Source: Solirubrobacter deserti
GTDB lineage: Bacteria > Actinomycetota > Thermoleophilia > Solirubrobacterales > Solirubrobacteraceae
Reading direction: 5' to 3'
Assembly: GCF_003344625.1 (NCBI RefSeq)
Contig: NZ_QPKJ02000008.1
Span: 1 to 64,000, forward strand
DNA length: 64,000 bases
How positions within the stretch are numbered: the first letter of the stretch is position 1; the number at the start of each line of letters is the position of its first letter. A program made the position numbers and the translations under genes. Positions 50,495 to 59,400 of the stretch are shown piece after piece. The notes below the pieces were generated by a model that was not told where the DNA came from, searched no databases, and saw only the letters and a list, made by a program, of their open reading frames with translations.

Positions 50495-52065
50495 TCGTTG
50501 AGCGTCGCCCAGCCGTTGAGGCCGAGCTCCTCCTCGCGATACCAGACCATGCCCGCGAGGCCGTACTTGACCGTCTGAGCGACCGCGAACTCGAGGTCCG
50601 CGCGCGTGCCCTGACCGGTGTTCTCGCCCCAGAGCGTCGCCTGCGGGCCGGCGATCGAGCGCAGGAAGTGCGGCGGGCGCCACTGGGTCGCGTCCGCCGT
50701 GTCGCTGCCGAAGCGCGCGTCGACCCAGGTCGTCGCGGGGAACACGAGCGGGTCGGTGATGGCCGCGACCTGGCTGGTCCAGTCGAAGCCGCGCTGGATC
50801 TCGGCGTTGATCTCGGGTGGCGTGCGGTTGCGCAGGCGGTCGGCGACCGCCGCGGCGGCCTGGCCGGGCCGGATGCCCCAGCCGGGATAGAGCACCATCA
50901 GCGGACCCTTGAACGTGGTGCGCACCGTGTCGATCTGCCACTGCTGGAAGTCGACGAGCGCCCGCAGGTACCAGCTGTAGAACTTCTGGGCCTCGCCGTT
51001 CGGTGACGCGTCGCCGGGCTTCCAGCCGGGTACCGGGCTCTGCTGCTGCGCGAGCGCGTCGTAGGCCCAGTAGGAGTTGCTGTTGGTCCTGGTCTTCGGT
51101 GGCGGGTAGCCGAGCTCGTTCCAGCGGCCGCCGCCGATCCGGATGGCATGGATCGTCGAGCCGAACGTCTCGCCGATCCGCCGCAGGTAGGTGGCGGCGA
51201 TCGTGCGCAGCGCGGGGTTGAAAATCAGGTTGGCGTCGCTCTTGTCGATCGCCAGGTCGCCGTCGGTGTTCGCCGTCCAGCGCTCGCCGAACTGGCTGAC
51301 GAGATAGCTGTCGGCCCGGCTGTGGATCCACTGCGGCGTGTCGTGCAGGCCGCTGTCGACGATCACGTCCAGACCGGCAGCGCGCAAGGTGGCGATCTCG
51401 GACTTCTTGGCGTTCACGTACGCGGCCGAGACCTGGCCCTCCTTGGGCTCGAGGTCCTTCCACGAGAGCCGCACGACCTTGACGGTCACGCCGGCCCGGC
51501 GCACCTCGGCGGCGCCCGTGGTGCGGTTGCCGATCAGCCCCCAGCGGCGCGCGACGTTCGCCGACGGGGGAGGGCTGGGCGTCGCCGTCGGTCTGGCGAC
51601 GATCGCCGGGGCCGGCGTGGCGCTGGGGGTCGGCGTGGCGCTGGGGGTCGGCGCGGGCGCCGCCGGGGCGGGCGCCTCGTTCGGCGGCCGTACCGAGATG
51701 CGGGCCCGGCTCGTGGCCGCCAGGGAGGCGATCTCCACCCGCGCGCGCGGGCAGCGCGCGGAGATCACGGCCTGCAGCCGCCCGCTCTCAGCCAGCGCGA
51801 GGCCGCTGAAGGAGCGATAACGGGACGAGCTGACGCGGACGGCGGTGGAGCTGCGGGCGGCTCGCAGCTGCAGTCGCGCCTCGGCACAGCCACGGACCCG
51901 CGCGCGCAGGCGCACGGTGGCCGGCGCCGTGACCGTCACCTTGGTGGTGACCGGCTCGGCGGGCCGCAGTCGCAGCGGTGCGCCCGCCGCCGCGGCCGGG
52001 GAGCTGACGGCGAGTAGACCCACCAGTCCGAGGGCCGTGAGAACCAGGCGGGGAGCGCGGGTCAT
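50461..52065 (-). CDS. Secreted glycosidase-like protein (TIM-barrel, GH42-like)
   Basis: 534 residues from ATG 52065 ('MTRAPRLVLTALGLV'). A signal peptide ends near 'SPAAAAGA'. Residues ~30-125 are beta-rich, followed by an Ala/Pro/Thr linker with short repeats ('PTPSATPTPSATPAP'). The rest looks like a glycosidase barrel: 'VVRLSWKDLEPKEGQVSAAY', 'TLRAAGLDVIVDSGLHDTPQ', 'IHAIRIGGGRWNELGYPP' where Asn-Glu resembles a clan GH-A acid/base, and 'TLWGENTGQG' where Glu may be the nucleophile. It may trim the glycan made by the facing operon. The substrate is unknown. Confidence 0.68.
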   Translation of the reverse strand: MTRAPRLVLTALGLVGLLAVSSPAAAAGAPLRLRPAEPVTTKVTVTAPATVRLRARVRGCAEARLQLRAARSSTAVRVSSSRYRSFSGLALAESGRLQAVISARCPRARVEIASLAATSRARISVRPPNEAPAPAAPAPTPSATPTPSATPAPAIVARPTATPSPPPSANVARRWGLIGNRTTGAAEVRRAGVTVKVVRLSWKDLEPKEGQVSAAYVNAKKSEIATLRAAGLDVIVDSGLHDTPQWIHSRADSYLVSQFGERWTANTDGDLAIDKSDANLIFNPALRTIAATYLRRIGETFGSTIHAIRIGGGRWNELGYPPPKTRTNSNSYWAYDALAQQQSPVPGWKPGDASPNGEAQKFYSWYLRALVDFQQWQIDTVRTTFKGPLMVLYPGWGIRPGQAAAAVADRLRNRTPPEINAEIQRGFDWTSQVAAITDPLVFPATTWVDARFGSDTADATQWRPPHFLRSIAGPQATLWGENTGQGTRADLEFAVAQTVKYGLAGMVWYREEELGLNGWATLNDYRATIAGSSS

Positions 52066-52192
52066 GGGACTCCGGTACCTATCGGCCCGAGAGTCCAAAA
52101 ACCTGAAGTTCCCGCGCGAACCCGGGACGCGCGTCTATTGCCGAAGAACCGGATTACTGAGTACCACGGCGTGCAATCCACGCCGCAGGACC

Positions 52193-52744
52193 CTATGCGA
52201 AATGGCGCGCCAGCAGTCGTTCGGCGGCTTCGGCGAGCGTGACCGCGACCTCGTCGGCCTCGACCGGCCTCGGGGCGGCCGGGGCGCGCAGCAGCACCGT
52301 GCGGGCCCCGGCCGCGTGACCCGCCAGGACGTCGGAGTCAGCGTCGCCGATCATCACGGCGTCCGCGAGCGTCGCCAGCCCGAAGCGGCGCCGCGCCCGC
52401 TCGAGCAACTCGGTGCCGGGCTTGCGGCACGCGCACGTCCCCTTCTCGTGCGGGCAGTGGAAGATCGCGTCGACGAACGCGCCCTCCTGCTCGAGCAGCT
52501 GCTCGAGCCGCGCGTGCACCGCCTCGAGGTCCTGCTCGGACATCAGCCCGCGCGCGATGCCCCGCTGGTTGGTAACCACGGCGACGGGCACGCCGGCCCG
52601 ATTGAAGGCCCGGATCGCCCCCGCGGCGCCTGCGATCAGCCGCAGGCCGGCGGGGGCGGTCACGTACTCGCCTTCCGGCGCCTTGACGTTGATCGTGCCG
52701 TCCCGGTCGAGCAGGACGGCCGACGGCAACGGCAGTGGCTTCAC
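52193..52744 (-). CDS. gmhB: D-glycero-D-manno-heptose-1,7-bisphosphate 7-phosphatase
   Basis: 183 residues from GTG 52744. HAD-superfamily nucleophile motif 'VLLDRDGTINV', then 'VTNQRGIARG', the zinc-loop 'CPHEKGTCACRKP' characteristic of GmhB, and 'MIGDADSDVLAG'. It removes the 7-phosphate from heptose bisphosphate in activated heptose synthesis. The start overlaps the gmhA stop (GTGA). With gmhA and hddA it forms a compact heptose operon. Length is normal. Confidence 0.88.
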   Translation of the reverse strand: MKPLPLPSAVLLDRDGTINVKAPEGEYVTAPAGLRLIAGAAGAIRAFNRAGVPVAVVTNQRGIARGLMSEQDLEAVHARLEQLLEQEGAFVDAIFHCPHEKGTCACRKPGTELLERARRRFGLATLADAVMIGDADSDVLAGHAAGARTVLLRAPAAPRPVEADEVAVTLAEAAERLLARHFA

Positions 52745-53352
52745 GCAGCCTGCTGCAGGCGCGTCGCGCCGAAGATCGCCTGCTCGACGAGCTCGCACAT
52801 GATGTGCGCGTACAGCATGTAGCCCTCCTGCACGCGCGCCGTGTCCTGCGTCGGGATCATGATGCTCACGTCGCTGAGTGCGGCCATCTTGAAGCCGCGC
52901 GCGCCCGTGAACGAGACGGTCCGCATGTCCATCGCGCGCGCTGTCCGCAGCGCCTCGACGACGTTCGGCGAGGTGCCGCTCGTCGAGATGCCGATGGCGG
53001 TGTCGCCCGGGCGGCCGAGCGCCTTCAGCTGGCGTGCGAAGGTCAGCTCGTACGCGTAGTCGTTGCCGATCGCCGTCACCGACGAGCCGTTGTCCGACAG
53101 CGAGAGCGCGGGCAGCGGGTCGCGGTCGAACTTGAAGCGCCCGACGAACTCGGCCGCCAGGTGCGTCGCGTCGGCGGCGCTGCCGCCGTTGCCGAACAGC
53201 ACGACCTTCCCGCCCTCGCGCGCGCTTGCGATGATCATGTCCGCCACGGTGGCCAGGGAGCCGACGAGGCGCTCGTCGAGCAGCGCCTCCTTGAGCGCGA
53301 TGCTCTCGCGGACCCGGTGGCGGATCGTGTCGAGGGAGAGGACGTTACTCAT
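52741..53352 (-). CDS. gmhA: Sedoheptulose-7-phosphate isomerase
   Basis: 203 residues, SIS-domain protein. 'VVLFGNGGSAADATHLAAEF' is the hallmark of GmhA, followed by 'VGRFKFDRDPLPALSLS' and 'GISTSGTSPNVVEALRTA'. It converts sedoheptulose 7-phosphate to D-glycero-D-manno-heptose 7-phosphate, the first committed step to nucleotide heptoses. Its start overlaps the end of hddA by 8 bp, so the three genes are one operon. Confidence 0.92.
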   Translation of the reverse strand: MSNVLSLDTIRHRVRESIALKEALLDERLVGSLATVADMIIASAREGGKVVLFGNGGSAADATHLAAEFVGRFKFDRDPLPALSLSDNGSSVTAIGNDYAYELTFARQLKALGRPGDTAIGISTSGTSPNVVEALRTARAMDMRTVSFTGARGFKMAALSDVSIMIPTQDTARVQEGYMLYAHIMCELVEQAIFGATRLQQAA

Positions 53353-54349
53353 GGATGCTCCAGGTCGTCAGGCCCTCGGGGGTGAACTCGAACTCCGTCA
53401 CTTCTCCGCCGAGGGCGATCAAGGCATTCGCGACGTGGTGCTTGCGCTGGAACGGACAGTAGAAGAGCATGTAGCCCCCGCCGCCGGCGCCGGTGACCTT
53501 GCCACCCAGCGCGCCGTGGTCGCGGGCCGTCTCGTACAGCTCGTTGATGAAGTCGTTGGCGATCCGCGGCGACATCTTCTTCTTCTCCTCCCAGGCCGTG
53601 CCCAGGAGGTCGCCGAACTCGTTCAGGCGGCGGTTGAGCAGCGCGTTCTTCATCTCGACGGCCAGCGCCTTGCCGCTGCGCAGGCCTTCGAGGGCGCGTT
53701 CCTCGCCGCCTTCGTAGCGCTTGGTCTGGTCCTCGATGATGTGGTCGCCGGAGCGCGTCTTGCCCGTGTAACAGAGCAGCATGTTGTGCTCGAGCTCATG
53801 CATCACGTCGGCCGAGATGCGCAGCGGGTTGACGATCACCCGGTCGCCTTCGAACTCGATGAAGTTGAAGCCGCCGAACGCCGCCGCGTACTGGTCCTGC
53901 AGGCCGCCCTTGATGCCCAGGTCCTCGCGCTCGAGCTGGTAGGCGAGGTGCGCGACCTCATAGTCGGTCAGCGGCTCACGGTGGAACTCGCGCAGCAGGC
54001 CGATGAGCGTGACCATGACCGCCGAGGACGAGCCGAGGCCCGACCCTGGGGGCGCGTTCGAGTGCAGGAACAGGTCGTACCCGCCGCGCCCGAGCTTGCG
54101 GATCGCGGCCTTGACGAGATCGAGCTTGCCGTCGAAGGCCAGGTCGTCGTCGTGCTCGTAGTTGACGGACATGCCGAAGTCGACGCTCTCGACGCCGATC
54201 TGGTTGTCCGTGCGCGGGCGAAGCGCCCCGTAGGCGTAGCGGTTGATCGTGGCGCTGAGGACGAGCCCGCCCTCCACGGCCGGGAACGGCGGGACGTCGG
54301 TCCCGCCGCCGGCGAAGCTGACGCGCAGCGGCGCCTTCGCGCGGATCAC
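53345..54349 (-). CDS. hddA: D-glycero-alpha-D-manno-heptose 7-phosphate kinase
   Basis: 334 residues from GTG 54349. The frame is open to 54511, but those extra residues look non-coding and the shorter form matches the family length. GHMP kinase motifs are clear: 'IRAKAPLRVSFAGGGTDVPP', the ATP-binding 'PPGSGLGSSSAVMVTL', and 'GGKVTGAGGGGYMLFY'. HddA phosphorylates heptose 7-phosphate at C1 in the GDP-heptose route. The nucleotidyltransferase HddC is not in the window, so the pathway must be completed elsewhere. Confidence 0.88.
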   Translation of the reverse strand: MIRAKAPLRVSFAGGGTDVPPFPAVEGGLVLSATINRYAYGALRPRTDNQIGVESVDFGMSVNYEHDDDLAFDGKLDLVKAAIRKLGRGGYDLFLHSNAPPGSGLGSSSAVMVTLIGLLREFHREPLTDYEVAHLAYQLEREDLGIKGGLQDQYAAAFGGFNFIEFEGDRVIVNPLRISADVMHELEHNMLLCYTGKTRSGDHIIEDQTKRYEGGEERALEGLRSGKALAVEMKNALLNRRLNEFGDLLGTAWEEKKKMSPRIANDFINELYETARDHGALGGKVTGAGGGGYMLFYCPFQRKHHVANALIALGGEVTEFEFTPEGLTTWSIHE

Positions 54350-54684
54350 GCGTCCGTTGCCCGTCGCGGCGGAGTGGCGGACCCGCGCACTGGCACCCGA
54401 GGGCGCCGAGGTATGCGCCCGCGGCCGTCCGTGCGCGGACTGGCCCGCGCGCATATCCGGCCCCGCGGCCCAACGGCCGTCCGTGACCCCTGTCTGTCCC
54501 GTCACCTGCAAATCCCCTGTCGCGAGTCGCTTCTGCTCTCCCGCGGTCCAGAGTGGCGTCCCGATGCTCAGGTAACAGGTGTACCTAGCCGGACGTTCAG
54601 TCAGACATACGTCTAGGTCGTGGCCTCGGCCGCGGCAGTCTCGAGCGCGACGGCCGAGGGCCGCGTCTGCGATCGTGCGCGGCC
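54350..54684. other. Divergent promoter region between heptose operon and sugar dehydrogenase
   Basis: The 335-bp gap separates divergent genes. I see no strong palindrome and cannot assign promoters. The left part is an open frame in phase with hddA but reads as low-complexity. Confidence 0.35.
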
Positions 54685-56232
54685 ATGCGGCGACTCACGG
54701 GATTGGTCCTTCTTGCCCTGCTCGCGTTCGCCGCTCCCGCGGCGGCCGCTCCGTCCCTGGTGACGCTCGGGACGTTCGCGCAGCCGACGTACGCGACCGG
54801 CGCGCGGGACGATCCGCGCCGCGTCTATGTGACCGAGCGGGCCGGGGTCGTGCGCGTGCTGGTCGATGGCGCCGTCCGCACGACGCCGTTCTTGGACCTG
54901 ACGTCGATCACCTTGTCGACGGCGTCGGAGCGCGGGCTGCTGTCCATCGCGTTCGCGCGTGATTACGCCACGTCGGGACGGTTCTACGTGTATCTGACGG
55001 CCACGGCCGCCGCAGGCACGTCGGGCCAGGGCGGTGACGTCCAGGTTCGCGAGTACCGGCGCTCGGCCACCGACCCGGATGCCGCCGACCCGGCGAGCGG
55101 CCGCGTCTTGTTGTCGATCCCGCATGCGCAGGCGTCGAACCACAACGGCGGCCAGGTCGAGGTCGGGCCCGACGGGAAGCTGTGGATCGCGACCGGCGAC
55201 GGAGGTGGTGGCAACAACCAGTACGGGCATGCGCAGAACCCGAACAGCCTGCTCGGCAAGCTGATCCGGTTCGAGCCGGGCGGGTCGCCGGAGATCCTCG
55301 GGCGCGGGCTGCGGAACCCGTGGCGCTTCTCGTTCGCCCCGAGCGGGGAGATCGTGATCGCCGACGTCGGCCAGAGTCGCGTCGAGGAAGTCAACGTCGG
55401 CGTGGCCGGCAACTACGGCTGGCCGTGTTTCGAGGGGTCGCTGCCGCACCTGAGCGATTCGGGCTGCAACGGCGCTTCCACGAAGATGCCGGCGCTGGAG
55501 AAGACCCGCGGGCAAGGCTACTGCGCGATCACCGGCGGGTACGTCGTCCGGGACCCGGGGCTGCCCACGTTGCGGGGGCGCTACCTCTACGGCGACTTCT
55601 GCGCATCCGGGCTGCGCTCCGTCGACCTGTCGAACCCGGCGACCGACGCGCCCGTCGGACTGTCGGTGTCGTCGCTGAGCTCGTTCGGGGAGGACGCGTG
55701 CGGGAGGATCCTGGCGGTCTCACTCGCGGGACCCGTGTACCGGATCGTCGACGGCACGGCGACGCCGTGCGAAGCGGAGCCGCCGCTCCCGACGGGATGG
55801 CAGACCCTCACCTTCGTGCACAGCGGCCAGGCGATGAACGTCAACGGCGCGTCCAGCACGCCGGGAGCGAAGATCATCCAGTGGCCGTACGCGCCGGAGC
55901 ACGTGAACTCACAGTGGCAGTTCGTGCACCGGGGAACGCAGGGCTTCGAGATCGTCAACCGTCTCAGCGGGCAGTGCCTGGACATCTGGTCCGAGAGCCC
56001 GGGCGGGCTGCTCCAGTGGCCGTGCGACGGAGGCCTCGGCCAGCGGTGGGAGTTCCACTCCGTCGCGGCCGACGGGTCCTACAGCATCATCGAGAACGTC
56101 TCGAGCGGCCTGGTGATCAACCAGTCGGGCGCCACCACCGCGTGGGGCGGGGACGTGATCCAGTGGCCGCAGACGCCGGGGGCGTTGAACGAGCGCCTCG
56201 TGATCACGCCCGTGCAGCGCGAGGACGTGTGA
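54685..56232 (+). CDS. Secreted PQQ-type sugar dehydrogenase with C-terminal ricin lectin domain
   Basis: 515 residues. A signal peptide ends near 'PAAAAPS'. Residues ~25-360 match the glucose/sorbosone dehydrogenase six-bladed propeller: 'AQPTYATGARDDPRRVYVTE', 'ERGLLSIAFARDY', 'NHNGGQVEVGPDGKLWIATG' where His is the catalytic base, and 'RNPWRFSFAP'. Residues ~370-510 form a ricin-type beta-trefoil ('VNGASSTPGAKIIQWPY', 'QCLDIWSESPGGLLQWPC', 'QRWEF') with Gln-x-Trp repeats. It probably oxidises sugars outside the cell while bound to polysaccharide, using PQQ. No PQQ synthesis genes are present here. Confidence 0.85.
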   Translation: MRRLTGLVLLALLAFAAPAAAAPSLVTLGTFAQPTYATGARDDPRRVYVTERAGVVRVLVDGAVRTTPFLDLTSITLSTASERGLLSIAFARDYATSGRFYVYLTATAAAGTSGQGGDVQVREYRRSATDPDAADPASGRVLLSIPHAQASNHNGGQVEVGPDGKLWIATGDGGGGNNQYGHAQNPNSLLGKLIRFEPGGSPEILGRGLRNPWRFSFAPSGEIVIADVGQSRVEEVNVGVAGNYGWPCFEGSLPHLSDSGCNGASTKMPALEKTRGQGYCAITGGYVVRDPGLPTLRGRYLYGDFCASGLRSVDLSNPATDAPVGLSVSSLSSFGEDACGRILAVSLAGPVYRIVDGTATPCEAEPPLPTGWQTLTFVHSGQAMNVNGASSTPGAKIIQWPYAPEHVNSQWQFVHRGTQGFEIVNRLSGQCLDIWSESPGGLLQWPCDGGLGQRWEFHSVAADGSYSIIENVSSGLVINQSGATTAWGGDVIQWPQTPGALNERLVITPVQREDV

Positions 56233-56376
56233 GCCGCGGGCTCGCGCCCGTCTCCGCAGCGCGCACCGCTGATCGCCTGTCCGGTCGTCGAGTCTGATGC
56301 GACGCGGCGTCGATGGTCCGCGCGCGTGCGGTTGGCGTTGACTTTTGCGCGTTATAGCGGTAGGACTCCCTCGAAC

Positions 56377-56390
56377 GATCGAATTCGATC
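56377..56390. promoter_or_regulatory. Palindrome GATCGAATTCGATC upstream of the rhamnosidase gene
   Basis: A perfect 14-bp palindrome 22 bp before the start codon, in a locally AT-richer stretch. It could be an operator for a sugar-responsive repressor such as LacI or GntR type. Chance occurrence is possible. Confidence 0.3.
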
Positions 56391-56411
56391 AGTAAGGCGA
56401 GGGGAGAGACG

Positions 56412-59400
56412 ATGAGACGCTGGTCCGTCGGCGGCGTTGTGGTGGCGCTGTGCCTGGGTGTTCCCGGAGTCGCGAAGGCTGCTGGCCCGCCGACGCAGCT
56501 CACGGTTGGCGACGAGGCGCGGCCGCTGAACGTGGAGGGGACACCGCAGTTCGGCTGGATGCCCTCCAGCGACAAGGGCAACGACGTGCAGACGGCGTAC
56601 CGGATCACGGTCAGCAAGGCCGACGGTACGGCCGTGTGGGACAGCGGGAAGACCGCGTCCGACCGCCAGTCGTACGTGCGCTATCAAGGGCCCGCGCTCA
56701 CCCCCGGCGAGGCGTACCGGTGGAGCGTCCGCACCTGGGACAAGGACGGCGTCGAGTCGCCGCCCGCGACCGCGTCCTTCGAGACCAGCCTTACCGACGA
56801 CGGCTGGTCGGGCGCGAACTGGATCCGCCGCGTGACCACGGGCAATGATTCGACCGACGACTGGACGCTCGCGCGCAGGACGTTCCCCGCGCTCAACGCC
56901 AGCCCAGTCGCGCGCGCCCGCGTGTACGCGGCGGCGATGGGCAACTACCGCATCCACGTGAACGGGAAGGCGGTCGGGGTCGGGGACAACTACAACCACC
57001 CGACCGAGGCGCAGTACTACGCGTTCGACGTGACGGACGCGGTCAAGGCCGGTGAGCCGCTCGCGCTCGGCGCGCTCTACCACTACTGGACGTGCACCTG
57101 CCAGGGCCGCGCGAACGGCCCGATCTCGAACACGACGCTGGCGGCGGCGCAACCCGCAGACGCGACGAACCTGAAGGTCGCGTCCGTCTCAGTCTTCGAC
57201 GTGGGCGACCAGATCACGGTCGGCACCGGTGCGGCGGCGGAGACCGCGACGGTCACGAAGATCGGGACCGCCGGCGGGAACGGCACGGGCATCGACCTGA
57301 GCACGCCGCTCAAGACCCCACGCGCGAGCGGGCAGGCCGTGCTCGACCACGCCGGCCCGAGCGGGCTGATCATCAAGGCCGTCGTCGACCATCAGGACGG
57401 CACGCGCGAGACGTTCGTCACCGACGGCACCTGGAAGGTCTCCAAGGCCAGCGAGTACACGAACGCCACGATCACGCGGCGCAACGGGGACTCCGGCGAC
57501 AACGCGGAGCGCTACGACGCCCGCGGCGAGCAGCCCGGCTGGGACACGACAAGCTTCGACGACACCAACTGGCAGCCCGCGTACGCGATCGGCCCGCACC
57601 CGCGGCCGCTGAACCCTCTGCGCGAGACGTTCAGCCATCTGGACCCGGCGATCAGCCGCCTCGAGTACGAGACGGTCAAGCCGAAGACGCTCACCAAGCT
57701 CGCCGACGGCTCGATCGTCGCCGACTTCGGCAAGGTCCAGTCGGCGATGCCGCGCATCGCCTACTCCAGCGGCGTCGCCGGCCGTCAGGTCGTCGTCCAG
57801 ACGAGCTACCGCCTGAACAACACGACGCTCGCGGCGCCGGCCGCCGAGGGCGAGAGCAACCTCAAGGTCGCTTCGGTCTCCAACTTCGTGCCCGGCGACC
57901 GGATCACGGTCGACCAGGCCGCCAACGGCTACGGCGCGGGCGATCCGGAGACGCGCACGATCACTGAGGTCGGGACCGCCGGCGCGACCGGCACGGGCAT
58001 CACGCTCGACGCCCCGCTCGAGCGCGACCATGCGACCGCGCGCTTCGTCGAGGGCTCACGCGCCGGCACGAGCACACACGACACGCAGGGCTCCAACCTC
58101 GGCTTCTGGTACACGCAGAAGGACGGCGCCCAGGTCGCGCAACCGTTCCAGTACTGGGGGTGGCGCTACCTGCAGATCCTGCCGCCGGGCGCGGGTGAGG
58201 ACCTGACCGCCGACGACATCTCGGCCGTGATCCAGTTCAGCGCCGTCCACGACGAGCGGCGCGCGACGTTCGACTCCGACAACGAGACGCTCGACGCCGT
58301 CTTCGACCTCATGCAGCACTCGGGCATCGACTCCTCGCAGGAGGTCTTCCTGGACACGCCGACGCGCGAGAAGGGCCAGTTCACCGGCGACACGGTGGAC
58401 ATCTCATACGCGAACATGATCGCCGCGGGCGACCGTAACGCCACCAAGCGCGCAATCCGGGAGATCATCTACAGCGCGACGCACTCGTGGAAGGCGGCGT
58501 CCAACGGCTACTGCACCGCGGCGCAGCTGCCGTGCTCGTACCCGAGCATCGGCACGCCGGGCCGCGTGAACGCCGTCTATCCGAACGGCGACAACATGCG
58601 CGACATCCCGGACTACACGCTGATGATGCCGGACTGGGTGTGGCGTTACTACGAGCAGTCGGGCGACGCGTCGGTGCTCGCGGACAGCTACGACGCCCTC
58701 AAGGCGATCGCCACCTACGTCAAGACGAACATCGCCACGTCCGGCAACGCCGAAGGGCTCGTCTACAACCTGTTGGGCGGGACGAGCTCCTATCAGTACG
58801 GGATCATCGACTGGCCGGCGCCGATGCGCTACGGCTACACGTTCGCCGACAACGCCGCGCGCACGATCCACAACGCGCACGCCGTCGGGACGCTGCGCGC
58901 GTCCGCGAAGGTGGCGCGCGTGCTCGGCAAGCCCGAGGATGGTGCCACTTTCGACGCCTGGGCTGACAGCCTGAGCGCGGCGATCAACGCCAAGCTGCTG
59001 CGCCCGGACGGCCTCTACACGGACGGGCTGAGCTCCGCGGCGGGCAACCCGCAGATCGACAACACGGCCCAGCACGCCCAGACGTACCCGATCTACTACG
59101 GCGTCGCGCCGGCCGACAAGGTCGCGGGGCTGGCCGACGCGATCACCGCGCAGGGGATGAAGCAGGGCCCGATGACCTGGCACGTGCTGCTCAAGGCCTT
59201 GACCGACGCGGGTCGCTACGACCAGGTGGTCAAGCTCATGACCGACCCGAACGCCGACGGCCCGGCCCGGACGCTCGCGCAGCAGGGCACGTACATGTGG
59301 GAGCAGTGGAACCCCGGCTGCGCCAACGGCTGGCCGTGCGCGCCGACCAACAACGAGTCGATGTCGCACGGCTGGGGCTCGTGGGGCATCGTCGACCAGA

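Noticed and set aside
49666..51006. A 446-codon plus-strand frame spanning the end of the GT39-like gene and part of the convergent glycosidase gene.
   Set aside because: The product is Arg/Ala-rich without hydrophobic helices or motifs; both overlapping genes have clear family signatures in other frames.
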